Source: Cytospora piceicola (Eukaryota > Ascomycota > Sordariomycetes > Diaporthales > Cytosporaceae). From it: a DNA stretch of 64,000 nt. A program made the translations under genes and the position numbers. Shown piece after piece: positions 23,678 through 34,825 of the stretch. Numbering within the stretch: position 1 is the first letter of the stretch; every line of letters begins with the position of its first letter. Location of the stretch: positions 1,116,001-1,180,000 of the forward strand of contig JALQBC010000005.1 in assembly GCA_023375675.1 (NCBI GenBank), in the 5' to 3' direction. The notes under the pieces are model-generated. The model did no database searches and was not told the DNA's origin. It worked only from the letters and a program-made list of their open reading frames with translations.

Positions 23678-24770
23678 TTAAGACCTCAACCAAGAGCAAA
23701 TCCCCAGCACGAACACACAAACCAGTATATCCGACCTGACCGTGCTAAAGATGCGCGAGTACTTCAAGCCCGTGCCCACAATGCTCTTCATCTTCCCCGC
23801 CGGCACGAACCCCATGATGGTCCCCAGGATCCCGGGCGGGGGCCCCCTCCGGCCCTCGAGCAGGAACCGCGTCGTCAGCAGTATCGTCTCGGCCGTGCCG
23901 AACGTCCAGAAGAAGTACCTGCGCATCGAGTCCTCGCCCTCGCCCGTGGCGGTCGTGGCGGCGAAGGCCCCCCTCTCCCTGTCGATCTTGGTGCCCGCGA
24001 AGCTGGTCAGCAGCGCGATGTAGAGCCCCAGCCCGGCCGCCAGCACGAAGTGCAGGAGCCGCCACACGGCGGCGTACGTGTCGGGCGCGGCGGCCTGCTG
24101 CGGCGGCTGCATGCCGCCCATGGCCGCGAACGGGTTGGCCCCGCCCGCGAACGGGCTGGCGGCGGCCCCGGCCCCGTTGGCGGCGCCGAAGTTGGGCGGG
24201 ACGGCGCCCGGGCCGAGCATCTGCGTGAGCATCTTCATCATGGGGTCTTCGCCGTCGGGGCCGCCCGGACCGGCGCCCGGGCCGCCGCCGCCCATCATGG
24301 ACGGGTCGAAGCCGAGCATCATTTGTCGTAGCTGGTCCTCCGAGATGTTGCTCGGGTCGCCGCCGCCGCCGCCGCCACCTGCTGCTGGGAATGGCGATGG
24401 GATGCGGTTGGCAGTCTGGGGTTGGTAATAGTGCTGGGAGATGTCGACCTCATCGGGATCGCCATGTTGTTCTGCGCCTGCGTCTGACCTGGCTGTTGGG
24501 GTCGGGAGTGGCGAGGATGTCGTCGATGGGGGAGTACTGGGTAGAGGGTCTAGTGCATGGTTCAACGTCAGTGTATGCCCGGATGCTGAAATGCTACCAT
24601 CTCAAGAACTAACCTCTCTGGATGCCACCTCCCAGCCCAGTGATCTTGTTCAGCCGTGCGCTGCCGCCTGCCTTGATCTTGGCCTCACGGCGTTCCTTGC
24701 GCAGTCGTGCCTGCTCGGTTGCTCGCGCAGAGGCAGCATCTTCGGGGCTCATTTCAGCGGTCTCCGTCAT
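23678..24770 (-). CDS. GET2: GET2, ER receptor subunit for tail-anchored proteins
   Basis: Get2, with Get1, forms the ER receptor for the Get3-tail-anchored-protein complex. Two exons, 24770-24614 and 24549-23678, give 342 residues. The N-terminal cytosolic Get3-binding motif is plain: LRKERREAKI at about residues 23-32, followed by RLNKITGLGGG. A disordered Gly/Pro/Met-rich linker follows (polyglycine near 115). Three membrane segments lie at about 215-236, 264-281 and 326-339. The intron (GTTAGT to CACTAG) joins GIQR to DPLPS. Sequence outside the motif is poorly conserved, as is usual for Get2. An ATG further upstream (24878) is in frame, but MTETAEMSPE fits better. Confidence 0.88.
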
Positions 24771-25441
24771 TGCTGCTGTGCGGTTGTGATGATTTCGGTT
24801 CTCAGGATCGTCTGGTGTATGTTTGGATGTGGACAATGTACTACAAACTAACGTGACGTGAGCGGCTGGCAGCTTCAAATAATTGGAGCTCGGGGCTTAT
24901 CTTATCAGCAACGGCCAAGGTATCTAGGTATCTACCTAGGTAGGTACTTAAGTACCTAGGTAGCTTTCAGGGGTCGAGCTTCATCAAACAGCAGCCTACC
25001 AGGTCCATTACCATTACTTATGTCCGTTCATCACTGATCAGTCATGTGAGCCGGATACAGTTTCTGTGCTGAAACATATGTTTGTGTACCGGAGTATTTG
25101 TGTATCGGAGTAGTTACTATACAAACCACATCTTTTCGTTCTTCGATGAACATACCTAAGTAATCTATGTATGGAAAGGAAGGGAACATGCACTGGGACG
25201 TGACCACCTCGATCACAATGGTTCCCCTTAGGACACGCTTTTCGGGACGCTTTTCTCTGGACAAATTGAGCGCATATATCCTTTCTCGATTCTCTTCAAT
25301 TGGGTTTATCTAAGCTCAATTTACTTCTAAGCATATTCTCACGAAGCAAATCGCTCCGTTATGCCCATATACTACTCATCAGCCCGAAATGATCTTCCCT
25401 TTCATTTTTCTCATAACCTAGTCCCTTCTCCCTCGAGATAT
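24771..25441. other. Intergenic: GET2 promoter and SEC31 3' flank
   Basis: Contains a cluster of CCTAGGTA palindromes at 24920-24966, GATA-like CTTATC pairs near 24896, and AT-rich sequence downstream of SEC31. No gene recognised. Confidence 0.45.
24920..24966. repeat. CCTAGGTAGG palindrome cluster
   Basis: Overlapping inverted units form a near-perfect palindrome centred on CTTAAG, with CTACCTAGGTA arms on both sides. It is the longest example of a motif scattered through the gaps of this window. Confidence 0.8.
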
Positions 25442-28400
25442 CTAAGGAGTAGCCTTGCTCATGCTAATCAGTCTCTTGACACCGACCTTTATGTACTTGT
25501 TAGCTAACTGAAACTCATAGATCGGGTAGAAGAAGAACTTACCATCCAGTTACCGCATTCTTCCGGCTTGCTCGCATGGATATCCGTCTGGATCCTGTGA
25601 GCCTCACCGTAGTCCTTGGCCTCGAGTGCCTCGGCCAGCTGCGCCAACTGCGCAATCGTATCCGGCTTGACGAGCTCCTCGTTGTTCAGGTGGTCGAAGA
25701 GCAGACCCAGTCGCTTCTGAGTGTCCTTGACTTGTGGGGCAAAGTTTTGCGGCGCCTTAGAGGCGACTCTCTGCATGTCCCGGCTAAGGACCTCGACCAT
25801 GGGCTGAGCACCCGCGGGGATGTGCGACCTGTCTCCCGCAGGGTGCTTGGCCTTCGGGGGAGCTGCTGCTGGCGAAGGCGTGGCCCGCGGTGGAGCGGCC
25901 ATGCCAGCGGGTGGAGGACCGGCTGATGGTGGAGGTGCCAGGGGCAGCTGGCCTACTGGGGTCGCAGCTTGAGCGTAAGGCGACGGTGCGTACTGCCCTG
26001 GTGCACCCGGCGTCCCCACAGCAGATGCGTATGGGTTAGATGGAGGCGGGCGGCTGGCTGCGGGAGGAGGTATCGACGCAATCAGTGGTTGGGCGGCCTG
26101 CTGAGCTGTCGGAGCCGGCGCGTACCGGCTCGCTGTCGGTGGCCCACCCGGCTGCGCATTATATGGAGATGCCGTTCGTGCCGCTGTAGGAGCAGCGATC
26201 CCTGCCGCCGGAGGCGGAGGGGCATACGCATTGGAAGTCGTGGATTGGGGGCGCAATGGGATCTGCGACGCATGAGGAGGTCCCGCCAAGGGAGAGTTGA
26301 CCCGGGGAGGACCAGCCTGGCCAGCCTTCGGCGGCGGGGGTGGAGCTCCATAAGGGCTTTGAGGAGGAGGCGGCACGCCGGCAACCTGCTGCTGACCTGG
26401 GAAAGGCGATGTGATAGCTGCTCGTGGAGTAGACTTGCGAGGTGGCACCTTCGTGACCATCGGCACGTCGTTCCATTGACCCACATCCTTCGCCCGGGCA
26501 TGCGAGGAGTTAGAGGCGGGAGTTGAACCTCTCGGCGGACCAGCCATTGGTGGGGGGGCCATCGTCGGCTGCCCATATGGAGAGAATGGTGTGAAGCTTG
26601 AGGGCTGAGGAGGCGCGTAGCCTTGCTGTGGCTGACCAAAGGTGGCGGCGGGAGACGGAGCGTAAGGGTTGGCAGGTGGAGCATATGGGTTGGCGACAGG
26701 CGTGACTCCGGGCGGCGCATAGGGGTTAGCAGCGGATGCTGCTGGCGGAGCATATGGAGTCGCAGCAGGCGTCTGAACTGGTGCTTGAACTGGTGCCTGA
26801 ACTGGTGCGGACGGGGCATAAATATTACCAGACGGCGCTGCCGAAAGAGGCGCCGGGTATCCAACGGGCTGTGCTCGAGAACTTGTTCGTGTGGCCGTCG
26901 CTGGTTGGCGTGCAGCAACCTGCGCAGAAGCCTTCTTGGTCGCAAGCTTGACACGATTTCTCGCTACCTCTGCCGCGGGATACTCCGTGGGCAGCAGATC
27001 CAGGTACTTCTGAGCAACAGACAGAAGTCCGTGTGATGCAACAATCTCTGCATACTCGGTGTACTTGTCGTATAGGGCGGCCAGCTTCCAGTCAGAAGAG
27101 AGGCCAGTTTCGGAGTCCTGGAACTTGGTCACATGGCGGAAGATCGTGACCTTCTCGATGAACTGCTGAAGAGATCGCGCGTGCACCGAGAAAGTCGAGT
27201 CATCACTAGGCTCGTTCATTCCAGCTTGCTCGGCTTCTCCAAGCTCCTCGATCCAAATAGAGATGACCTTCTCCAGCTTGGAGCCAACCAAGTAGCAGAA
27301 AGAAGCATCCTTGCGAGAGCCCTGCTCCAAAATGCGGTCGCCAAGAGCCTCGCACAGGTCAGGGAACTCGTCAGGCTTCGCGTATGTGCACAGCGTAGCC
27401 ATGGTCTCCTTCCAGTCTGCAAGGTCCGCGTTGTAGACGACATCCCATAGGTTTCCGGCGAGGACAGAGCTCAACAGACGGAGGTAACTGGGGCTGCCTT
27501 CCCTCTTGGAGAGGTACTTTGCCTGAACCTTGTCGACAAGCTCTTTCCCACCGCAGTTAGCGATGATGAAAGCATCTGCCATCCGGTCTTCCTTAAGACA
27601 GATCTCTGCTGCCTTCGCAAAGTTGCCCAACATAAGAGCCTTGGTCACCAGGTCCTCCAGGGCACTGTTGCCCTCGCTGAGAAGGTGGAATGGATCCTCT
27701 GTCTTGGCTCCCTTGTTGGCCGCCAGGCCCGAAAGGAAGTCGTCACCATCAGTACCATCGAAAATGCTCGTCATTCTCTTGTGCGCAGACTTGCTGACAC
27801 CATTCTCTTTTGGTGACTCCGACTCGGCTTCTTCCGGAGTCGCCTCCGCTTCACCGTTGGCCGTCTCCTCCTCCTTGGAGAAGCCAAGGTAGCTGATCAC
27901 CTGCTGGCGAGGTTCATCGGCGACAAGCGTCTCCATAACCAGCCAATCAGCCTTCTCCTCTTCTGTCTTCGCTTGCTCCAGATGTGTCTGGCAGATTTGC
28001 TTCAAATCTCCGCTCTGCACAACAGACTCGAACTTCTCAGCCTCTGCGGTGACCTCAGAGTCCACCGAGAACTGTGAGATCAGTAGCCTGGAAGATCGAG
28101 GCTGACCAGGCACAACCGGGTTCTTCTTGAAAACAATGACCTTGCCGCCGAACCCGAAGGATGCTCCGATGGGTCTCTGCATCCAAGCCGGTGCCTTGGG
28201 AAGCGAAAACGAAGCTCCCTGGGGCTGCGTCTGTGCGCTGGTGAAGAAATCCTCGCCATCAAGGTTGTTTTGCGCAGCTGTCTGTGCAGTAGATGGGTTG
28301 GTGTTCTGAAGCGTTTGGATGGCGATCTTGCCGTCGAAAGATGCCGTAGCCGACAGGCTGGGGTTGTGAGGATTAAATCGGGTCAGGAAAGTCCAGTTGG

Positions 28401-29360
28401 TAACCTCTGGGAACTCTCCGTATCGTTCGCCCGTTTGAGGGTTCCAGACCACGGTTCTGTTGTCCTTGCCCGACGAAATCAACAGATCGCTGTCCTGCTC
28501 ACACCAAGACAGGGACAAAACTCCCTGGTCGTGCCCTTGCAGAGTACGCTCCGGCGCATTTGAGTTTCTCAGGTCCCATAAAAGGATGAGAGGTGCGCTG
28601 TCGTCAGGGGTAGCCGTCAACAGCTTCGTGGAGTTCTGGGGATCCCATGCAATAGCGCTCACACGCTTGCGGTTGTTGTTGAGTGTCAAAGACGCCTTCT
28701 TAGTCTTCAGATCCCAAACAGTAACGAATCCTCCAGAGCCGCCAGTGGCCAGAATGTGCGACACCTTCCTGTTCCACGCGACGCATTCGATATCGTCTGA
28801 CCGAGCCGCGGCATTTCCAAGTCGCAGCGGGTTTTCTATATCGTTGATGTCGTGGATCCATAGCTCGCCCTTCTCGCCTGCGGTAGCCAGGATCTGGGAC
28901 TTTAGGGGATTGAACTGGAGGGACTTGATCGCGCCGCTGTGCTTGGTCGTGTGTGCTATTTGGGCATCGGCCTCTCCAGCAATAAGCTTCTCGGCATCCC
29001 ACAGGTGCAGTGACCCGTTCTCAAGACCTCCGGCAATGATGCCTCGAGGGTGCGTTTCGTCGGGGGGTCCCCATGCCAGGTCGTGGAATCTGGGCGCAGG
29101 AAAGTTAGTGGATGCAGCTACAGCTACGGCAGTTTACTGGGGCAAACGAACTTTGAGTCGGCAGCGATGCTGGCGATGGGTTGAAGCTCGAGGCCCTGCT
29201 CTTGATCGTCCAAGTTCAGGTCCCACAACTCAAGCTTGACCTCATCCGAGAAGCTGTCATCGACAGCTCCAGCGCGAGTGCCAGTGACGAGCAGCGGCTT
29301 AGCGGAGCCAGACGACCAAGCAAAGGCCGCTGTACGCGGGACTTCCCTCAATCGAACCAT
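25442..29360 (-). CDS. SEC31: SEC31, COPII outer coat protein
   Basis: Sec31 and Sec13 build the outer cage of COPII vesicles leaving the ER. Three exons, 29360-29152, 29089-25543 and 25486-25442, give 1266 residues, the usual size. Residues 1 to about 340 form the WD40 propeller ([15 protein letters not shown], then repeated W/D units such as [11 protein letters not shown]). The Sec31 alpha-solenoid and Sec13-binding part follows ([18 protein letters not shown] onward). From about 780 comes a long Pro/Ala region with repeated NPYAPP units, then a C-terminal helical domain. The first intron uses GTTCGT and joins DSK to FHDLAWG. The last joins CGNWM to [14 protein letters not shown], so read-through past 25543 is not the true end. 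Confidence 0.95.
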
Positions 29361-29900
29361 GTTTGCAATTGTGTAGAAGAACGATGGTTGGGAGGTATAT
29401 GAAAGGCACTACTGCTGACAGATTGCGGCCCCGTGGTGGAGGCGCAAGACGCGAGTTTCTGGTCTAACAGTCGTAATAGAAGGAGATTCACTGGACGGGC
29501 ATTAAATGATTGAGAAGTAAGGCTGGTTAGCCAGTGGAATGGAAATTTCGCAGAGAGAAAGTCTGCCAGATATTATTGTAGTATCGACATGCGGGTAAAG
29601 GGACAAGTTGCGGATAGGAATTGAAACCTTGGAAGGGCCACACACACACACTTGAACCCGGAGCACTTGAGGCAATGACATGCGGAGGCCAGATTGCTCT
29701 GACGGTACTTTCACAGGGGTTGGCCGCGTCCAGAGATCGGGCAGTGATTGGCCCACTCGGGCCAACTGCCCCTCCATGGATTTAGCTACAGTCCTTGTAA
29801 CTCAAGCGTACCTTTAACAGCCTTATACACCTGGGCACGTACAAGCTTCCAAGGTTCCCTCGTCCACCACGAATCTACGGTCACTACGTTTTTCTCAAAA
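29361..29900. promoter_or_regulatory. Divergent promoter of SEC31 and the RRM gene
   Basis: A 540-base head-to-head region. It contains a short CA run near 29641-29650 and a pyrimidine-rich stretch before the RRM start. No gene seen. Confidence 0.45.
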
Positions 29901-30439
29901 ATGACAGATGCAGCACGGTGGAAGGCCACGGTCTACGTCGGCGGACTGGCGCCCGTAGTCACTGCTGGGTCTATTCACGACGCATTTCTCCCATTTGGCG
30001 ATATCGCAGACGTCTCGCTGCCGAAGAATGAAAACCCGAACTCGAACGCTACGGAACCACACCGGGGCTTTGCCTACGTTGAGTTTGAAGACGCAGATGA
30101 CGCCAAAGAAGCAATAGACAATATGGACCAGTCTGAATTCTTTGGCCGCATTATGAAAGTCACAGCAGCCAAAGCACCCAAGAGCGCAGACGAAGGGCTG
30201 GGGAGCAAAAAGGCAGTGTGGGAGCAGGTATGTATTGCACGCTTTGTCCCGCCTTCTTTTGTTCGGAAATAGGGCACTGACAAGGACGCCTGTAACAGGA
30301 GAGCTGGCTTGAAAAACACGCTGTCAGCGAGGAAGATCGACTTGTTGCCGATCAAGCCCAAGCCGCAGGGGACACAAGAGCAGATGACCCAATGCAAGGC
30401 CTGGAGGGACTGGATGTGGCTGGTCCTCGCCCAGCCTAG
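29901..30439 (+). CDS. RRM protein resembling the RRM of cyclophilin PPIE
   Basis: Two exons, 29901-30227 and 30299-30439, give 155 residues. One RNA-recognition motif spans about residues 8-88, with RNP2 VYVGGL (11-16) and RNP1 RGFAYVEF (55-62). The spacing and the phrases FLPFGDIADV, AIDNMDQSEFFGR and VTAAK match the N-terminal RRM of human PPIE/CYP33, a spliceosome-associated cyclophilin. There is no cyclophilin domain: after the RRM comes an acidic, glutamine/alanine-rich helix and a TAG stop. The intron (GTATGT to AACAG) joins VWEQ to ESWLEK. A role in splicing complexes is an inference from similarity. Confidence 0.85.
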
Positions 30440-30680
30440 ATGGACGGCTGGTGGCCAAACGATACCCAATTGTATGATATGCACTGCGACGGCGTTCTGG
30501 GGGGACAAAATGGATGGATACGGGTCATAAATAGGAACTGTGTTTGATACGGAGCCGGCAATCCCGCGCTGGGAATTCTGCAATTCTCGTGATGGACGTC
30601 ACCACCTCTATAAACTTAAATTGTACAATCATTCCGGCCTTCCGTGGACGTGCCTTCTCTCAACTCTCCCTCATCGATTC

Positions 30681-31204
30681 TTAATGGTGCTCTCCGGAAG
30701 CGGCGGCGGCGGCGGCATCCGCAGCGCGGTTCTGACGCTTGAGGCGGATGGTCTTGTCGACAAACAGGTGTCGTGTGATAGAGTAGCCAGCAGCCGTAAC
30801 GGCGAAGGCAACGACAACACCTTAAACACTGGTTAGTCCTTGTAATCGCTTAATTTTTTTTTGCCGTTTGTGACGAACCGAGAGGCCACAGCTCAGCGGG
30901 GATCTTCTTGAGCCGGCGGAGTCGCTGGGAAACGGTGTGCGCTATTGTTGATGGTTGTTTTTATCAGCCTCGTTCTCTATCGTGCAGCCCTGACAGCAAC
31001 AGATCCGCCATTGGTAGTCGGTAGGCGGAAGCTTTGTAGCATCACGTACCAGCTTGCTCCTCGTTCTAGTATCTCATTACATGGTTAGAGCTCTGGAGTT
31101 TACGCCACAAGTACGGCCGAGGGGAGGGGGGTACTCACGGGGACGGGGCGCATCATACGGCGCGTAGGCTGGAAAGCAGCCCGCATAGCTCTTGTGGCAA
31201 ACAT
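30681..31204 (-). CDS. MLRQ/NDUFA4-like mitochondrial inner-membrane protein
   Basis: A small gene of four exons, 31204-31139, 31065-31050, 30941-30879 and 30820-30681, giving 94 residues. It is invisible as one open frame because exon 2 has only 16 bases. The protein starts MFATRAMRAAFQPTRRMM, a basic presequence, then RLRRLKKIPAELWPLG, a single membrane helix (GVVVAFAVTAAGYSI), and a basic stretch DKTIRLKRQNRA. This layout fits the B12D/MLRQ (NDUFA4) family annotated in ascomycetes as a complex I MLRQ subunit. In mammals NDUFA4 belongs to cytochrome c oxidase. All four splice joins keep the frame. It lies head to head with COX12. Confidence 0.72.
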
Positions 31205-31596
31205 CTTGAGGGAGGTGGAGTGGTGATGGTTCTGGACAGAAAGGAGTTGCGGGATACTGGAGCTTCAGAATTGACGTTCGCCTGTCGAAGGGGGCAGATT
31301 TGTTGCTTCCAAGGTTGGTTTCGTCAGAAGCCGGCGACCTTGCTCTTAGTAGAGCTCCACTCGGCCAGTCAAATCGCTCAATTTGAAAGCCTTCCCGGTC
31401 CGAGCTCCATGGTATGCTTATGTAACACATAGCAGCCAACCAACGGCCTCAGGATCCCATTCCTCATCGACGCACGACGCAATTCCGAGCAACCGTGAAG
31501 CTCCATCGATTCCCTACGACTTCAACCAACACCTCCACGTCTCAATTGAGCCTAGCAACCTTCTTCAAGCCAGTCGCCAACAATACAACCGTCAAG
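31205..31596. promoter_or_regulatory. Bidirectional promoter, MLRQ-like gene and COX12
   Basis: 392 bases separate the start codons of two small respiratory-chain genes transcribed away from each other. A CCAAT-like ATTGG/CCAA pair is visible near 31312 and 31438, but I cannot assign a factor. Confidence 0.5.
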
Positions 31597-32108
31597 ATGT
31601 CGGACAGCGATCGCGAGACCAAGCCCTTCAAGTTCGTCACTGGTATGTTCTAGCACCCTTTCCGCCCGACGAGGTGTCTCGTATGATTTTCTCGCGCAAG
31701 GCTAACAACTCCACAGCTGGTATGACATAGCCCGGACCCCCTCTTTCCCCTAATTGACGACGACGACGATATGATGGACTTCCAGTTTCGGCATGGAATT
31801 ACCCCGTCGAGAAGCCTTTTCTGATTTGAGCTCCTCACAGGTGTCGACGCCCGGTTCCCCAACATGAACCAGACCAAGCACTGCTGGCAAAACTATGTCG
31901 ACTACCACAAGTGCATCGTCGCCAAGGGCGAGGACTTTGCCCCTTGCCGTCAGTTCTGGCTGGCCTACCGGTCATTGTGCCCCAGCGGATGGTACGCTCG
32001 CTGGGACGAACAGAGAGGTGCGACTTTGCCTTTACCAAAATACGCCCTGATGGACGAGATGCTGATGATAGTACAGAGGCTGGCAACTTCCCCGCGCGCC
32101 TGGATTAA
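31597..32108 (+). CDS. COX12: COX12, cytochrome c oxidase subunit VIb
   Basis: Cox12 (COX6B) is an intermembrane-space subunit of complex IV. Exons are 31597-31642, a proposed 3-base exon at 31717-31719, 31841-32017 and 32077-32108, giving 85 residues (84 if the 3-base exon is skipped). The CX9C motif CWQNYVDYHKC and the CX10C motif CRQFWLAYRSLC are intact, and the end EAGNFPARLD is typical. With the microexon the N-terminus reads FKFVTAGVDARFP; without it, FKFVTGVDARFP. The last intron (GTGCGA to TACAG) joins DEQR to EAGNF. Divergent from the MLRQ-like gene. Confidence 0.93.
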
Positions 32109-33418
32109 GGGGTTTCGCTTGGCGAAAACATCACACATAGACGAAGAGGATCACTCGGACCGGCGGCTGTTTCTACTAGATGATGCTGATAGGGGGCGAA
32201 ATTGCATAACATTCCGGCTGTGACCGCATTAGGACCCTCTACGTGAAATCGAAAGGAGAAGCTTGCAGCGACCGGCCTACGCACTCAATGCGTCTATTCC
32301 GGCAATGCGATGAGCCTGTCGTGTCCACTGGCGACCTCGAAGGGCTTCTAGGCACTGCTCCGGCTCATCCACTGATAGCATCAGAGCTTTGTTATTCGGG
32401 GCGACGAGGGCCACTTTAAGCTAATCATTGGTTTGCAAGAGATTGTGGCGTCCCTTCTGGCAACTTCGAGCTGTTCAGCCCGTGGGCAGGTTTATCGCGG
32501 CTATGAAGAGACCGCATCCACGTCCTCGTACTAGCTAATATTCGCCAAATGCTTGTCCTGCTGATCTTTACGTCCGTACAACAGTCACACATCCCTAAGT
32601 AGTTCTGGGTAGCGGGGCGCTAGCGATCCATCCCGTAGGTGTGACATGAAGTCAGGCTTAGCGCTGCCTTTGACTATCACCGACGATCGTATGTCTATAT
32701 CTTCCCCTCGTGGGCTCAGTCTACTCGGTGAGCACAGCGTACCCGGTGATGGCTCGGATTCTGGTACGGTCTACAATGCTGGGTTTTCTCACTATGCTGA
32801 CGCCTGGTATGCTCAGTAAGTAGTGCGATTGTATGTAAGCTTGACAGGGCCAGTACTTTACTAAGTGTAAGTGATCTCGTGAGTGTCATTGTGATAGTGA
32901 GCGTGGTGAACATGAAGATTGCATGATGTTTTGGGTCAAACACAGGTGTGCCAGTCTCACGGAGTGCCACATCACCATGGGAGTGCTGGTGTCTTGTACA
33001 GTATATGTTGAACTCTGAAGTTACCCTAATCCGCCACTCTGTAATAAAACTCTAGCCGATGCTGACTTTAGCCACTAGTTCTCACTGTCCCAGTGGGGAT
33101 ATTTCCTGACCCAAAGAGAATATAAGCACCTAAGTATACTGGAAGTGTTTGGGTGGCAAGCAGAAGCTTTAGTGATAGTGGTCGCTGACTGTTGTGCAAT
33201 CGCTTTCGCTTGCTGCATGTTCCGTTATAAACAACGTTGCGCTGGCTCTATTCTCCTTTGAGGGCCACTCTCCACCACATCGTGGGTTGCAGGGCCTTGG
33301 AACAAACTACCCCTTCCCCACTCCGGGTTTCTCTCTCTCTTCCATGACACCAGGATCTGCGAGGCCATCGGAAACTTGATTGACAGCTGCAGCTACCCGC
33401 TGGTCTGTGTGACCAAGC
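32109..33418. other. 1.3 kb convergent intergenic region
   Basis: Lies between the 3' ends of COX12 and the F-box-like gene. Short frames only. Two GTAAGT-like matches near 32817 and 32868 are not part of any convincing exon. Nothing else recognised. Confidence 0.4.
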
Positions 33419-34486
33419 TCAGGGTATCCGGAGATCGAAGAGGGGCAACTGGCCAGCGTGGGCCACGAAGTCGACAGACTTCCAGCTATTGCGAGTGGTC
33501 CGCCGCCCTGCTGGTAATGCACCTGCCTGCTGCGTGTCCTCCCTTTGCTGCCGCGATAATAGCAGCCTGTCCAGCTCAAGAAACATCTCTGCGGAGAAGC
33601 TTCTGGTCATTTGAGGCTCGATGTGCTCCCAAGGCTGATACATCCCGTTCCCAGAAGGATGAGGCACCCCCCATTTAGACCCGGTCAACATATAGCACCA
33701 CAACACCCTCACTATGTTGAAACGAAATTTGAGTATGCGGCGCAGTTTCAGAGAGCCTCCTTGACGGTAGACTTCAACCATCCATCTCCCGAAATAGTTG
33801 CGGTACAGGCAGTATGCAAGATACCGTGCGACCTGTATATTGAACTGAGCCCTGTTGTGGAAGTACACAGTTTGGTTATGCACAACGCTATTATACTGGG
33901 GCCATCTTGCCAGTCCATAGACTTTCGGGGGAAGATCGACCGTAAGGGTCTGAAGCATCGGGACATGGATGAGATATTGCATTACATCGCAAAGCCGATG
34001 GACGCGGTCCCTGTACCTGCATACCAGCCAGCCTATGTGTCTCAACAACCCAAGGGTCTCGGGTCGAAGCCGCGAAAGGAAGTGGGCTAAGGCCTCGATG
34101 CTGCAAAATTGGAATTCTTGCCCGTACAGCATGGGTGCTGCCTCACGCCAAATCCACTTGCTTGCCATGAGCAGATTGAGGTTCTGTGTGCTGTTGAGCA
34201 GCGGTGTACGTACAATGCGATTATTGCCGCCGTCATTGAAGATTGACACGAGCCGAAGTCCGCAAGGATCAGGTTCGTCGTATTTCATGTCGGACCAGTG
34301 TGGGCACCACGACGTGAGGTCCAAAACGAAAAGACTCTTCGAGTCGAGCACGACGAGATGGTAGATCATGTTCCGAAGCTCTCGAGGGAGGCGCTCGAAA
34401 TAAAATGGGTTCGGCACATCGGAAGAGACGAGCTTGCGCTTCCGCAGCCTATAGTGTGAGGTGTCTGGGATGCGGTATCGTACCAT
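33419..34486 (-). CDS. F-box-like hypothetical protein (LPRELRNMIY type)
   Basis: A single-exon frame of 355 residues starting MVRYRIPDTSHYRLRKR. Residues 27-48 (FYFERLPRELRNMIYHLVV) are the F-box-like/2EXR start shared by very many fungus-specific proteins, in which the LPxELRxxIY helix is followed by a variable tryptophan- and leucine-rich region. Here that region includes KWIWREAAPMLYGQEFQF. No catalytic motif is visible. Members of this group are numerous and vary between species; some may be adaptor subunits of SCF ubiquitin ligases, but that is not shown here. The C-terminal 50 residues look unconserved. Confidence 0.7.
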   Translation of the reverse strand: MVRYRIPDTSHYRLRKRKLVSSDVPNPFYFERLPRELRNMIYHLVVLDSKSLFVLDLTSWCPHWSDMKYDEPDPCGLRLVSIFNDGGNNRIVRTPLLNSTQNLNLLMASKWIWREAAPMLYGQEFQFCSIEALAHFLSRLRPETLGLLRHIGWLVCRYRDRVHRLCDVMQYLIHVPMLQTLTVDLPPKVYGLARWPQYNSVVHNQTVYFHNRAQFNIQVARYLAYCLYRNYFGRWMVEVYRQGGSLKLRRILKFRFNIVRVLWCYMLTGSKWGVPHPSGNGMYQPWEHIEPQMTRSFSAEMFLELDRLLLSRQQREDTQQAGALPAGRRTTRNSWKSVDFVAHAGQLPLFDLRIP

Positions 34487-34825
34487 GTTGACTCAGAAAC
34501 CGAATCAAGGTGTCAACAAGGAGGTAGTGATGGATGCCGGTCTGTAATGCTTCCAAATAGAATCTGAAGGTTGTGTTGTTTTCCTTTAACTGACCAGCTG
34601 CCAATTCTATACAAAACATCAGCCGACTCCGTGGAAGAAACAGTAAAGTAATGCGGAGAGAAAGGTGGATTGATGATGTTTCGGAAAGATATTATAGGTG
34701 TGGTTACCGTACAGATTATTGTTTCCATATAAGCCCACGTCACAGTACCGGCACGCACCTTCCCATGCAACAAAGCCCAGTACCAATGCGCTGTCGTAAA
34801 CCGAAGCCGCCTTCATTGCAAATGT
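34487..34825. other. Gap between the F-box-like gene and SDE2
   Basis: 339 bases holding the promoter side of the F-box-like gene and the 3' flank of SDE2. No gene or RNA seen. Confidence 0.45.
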
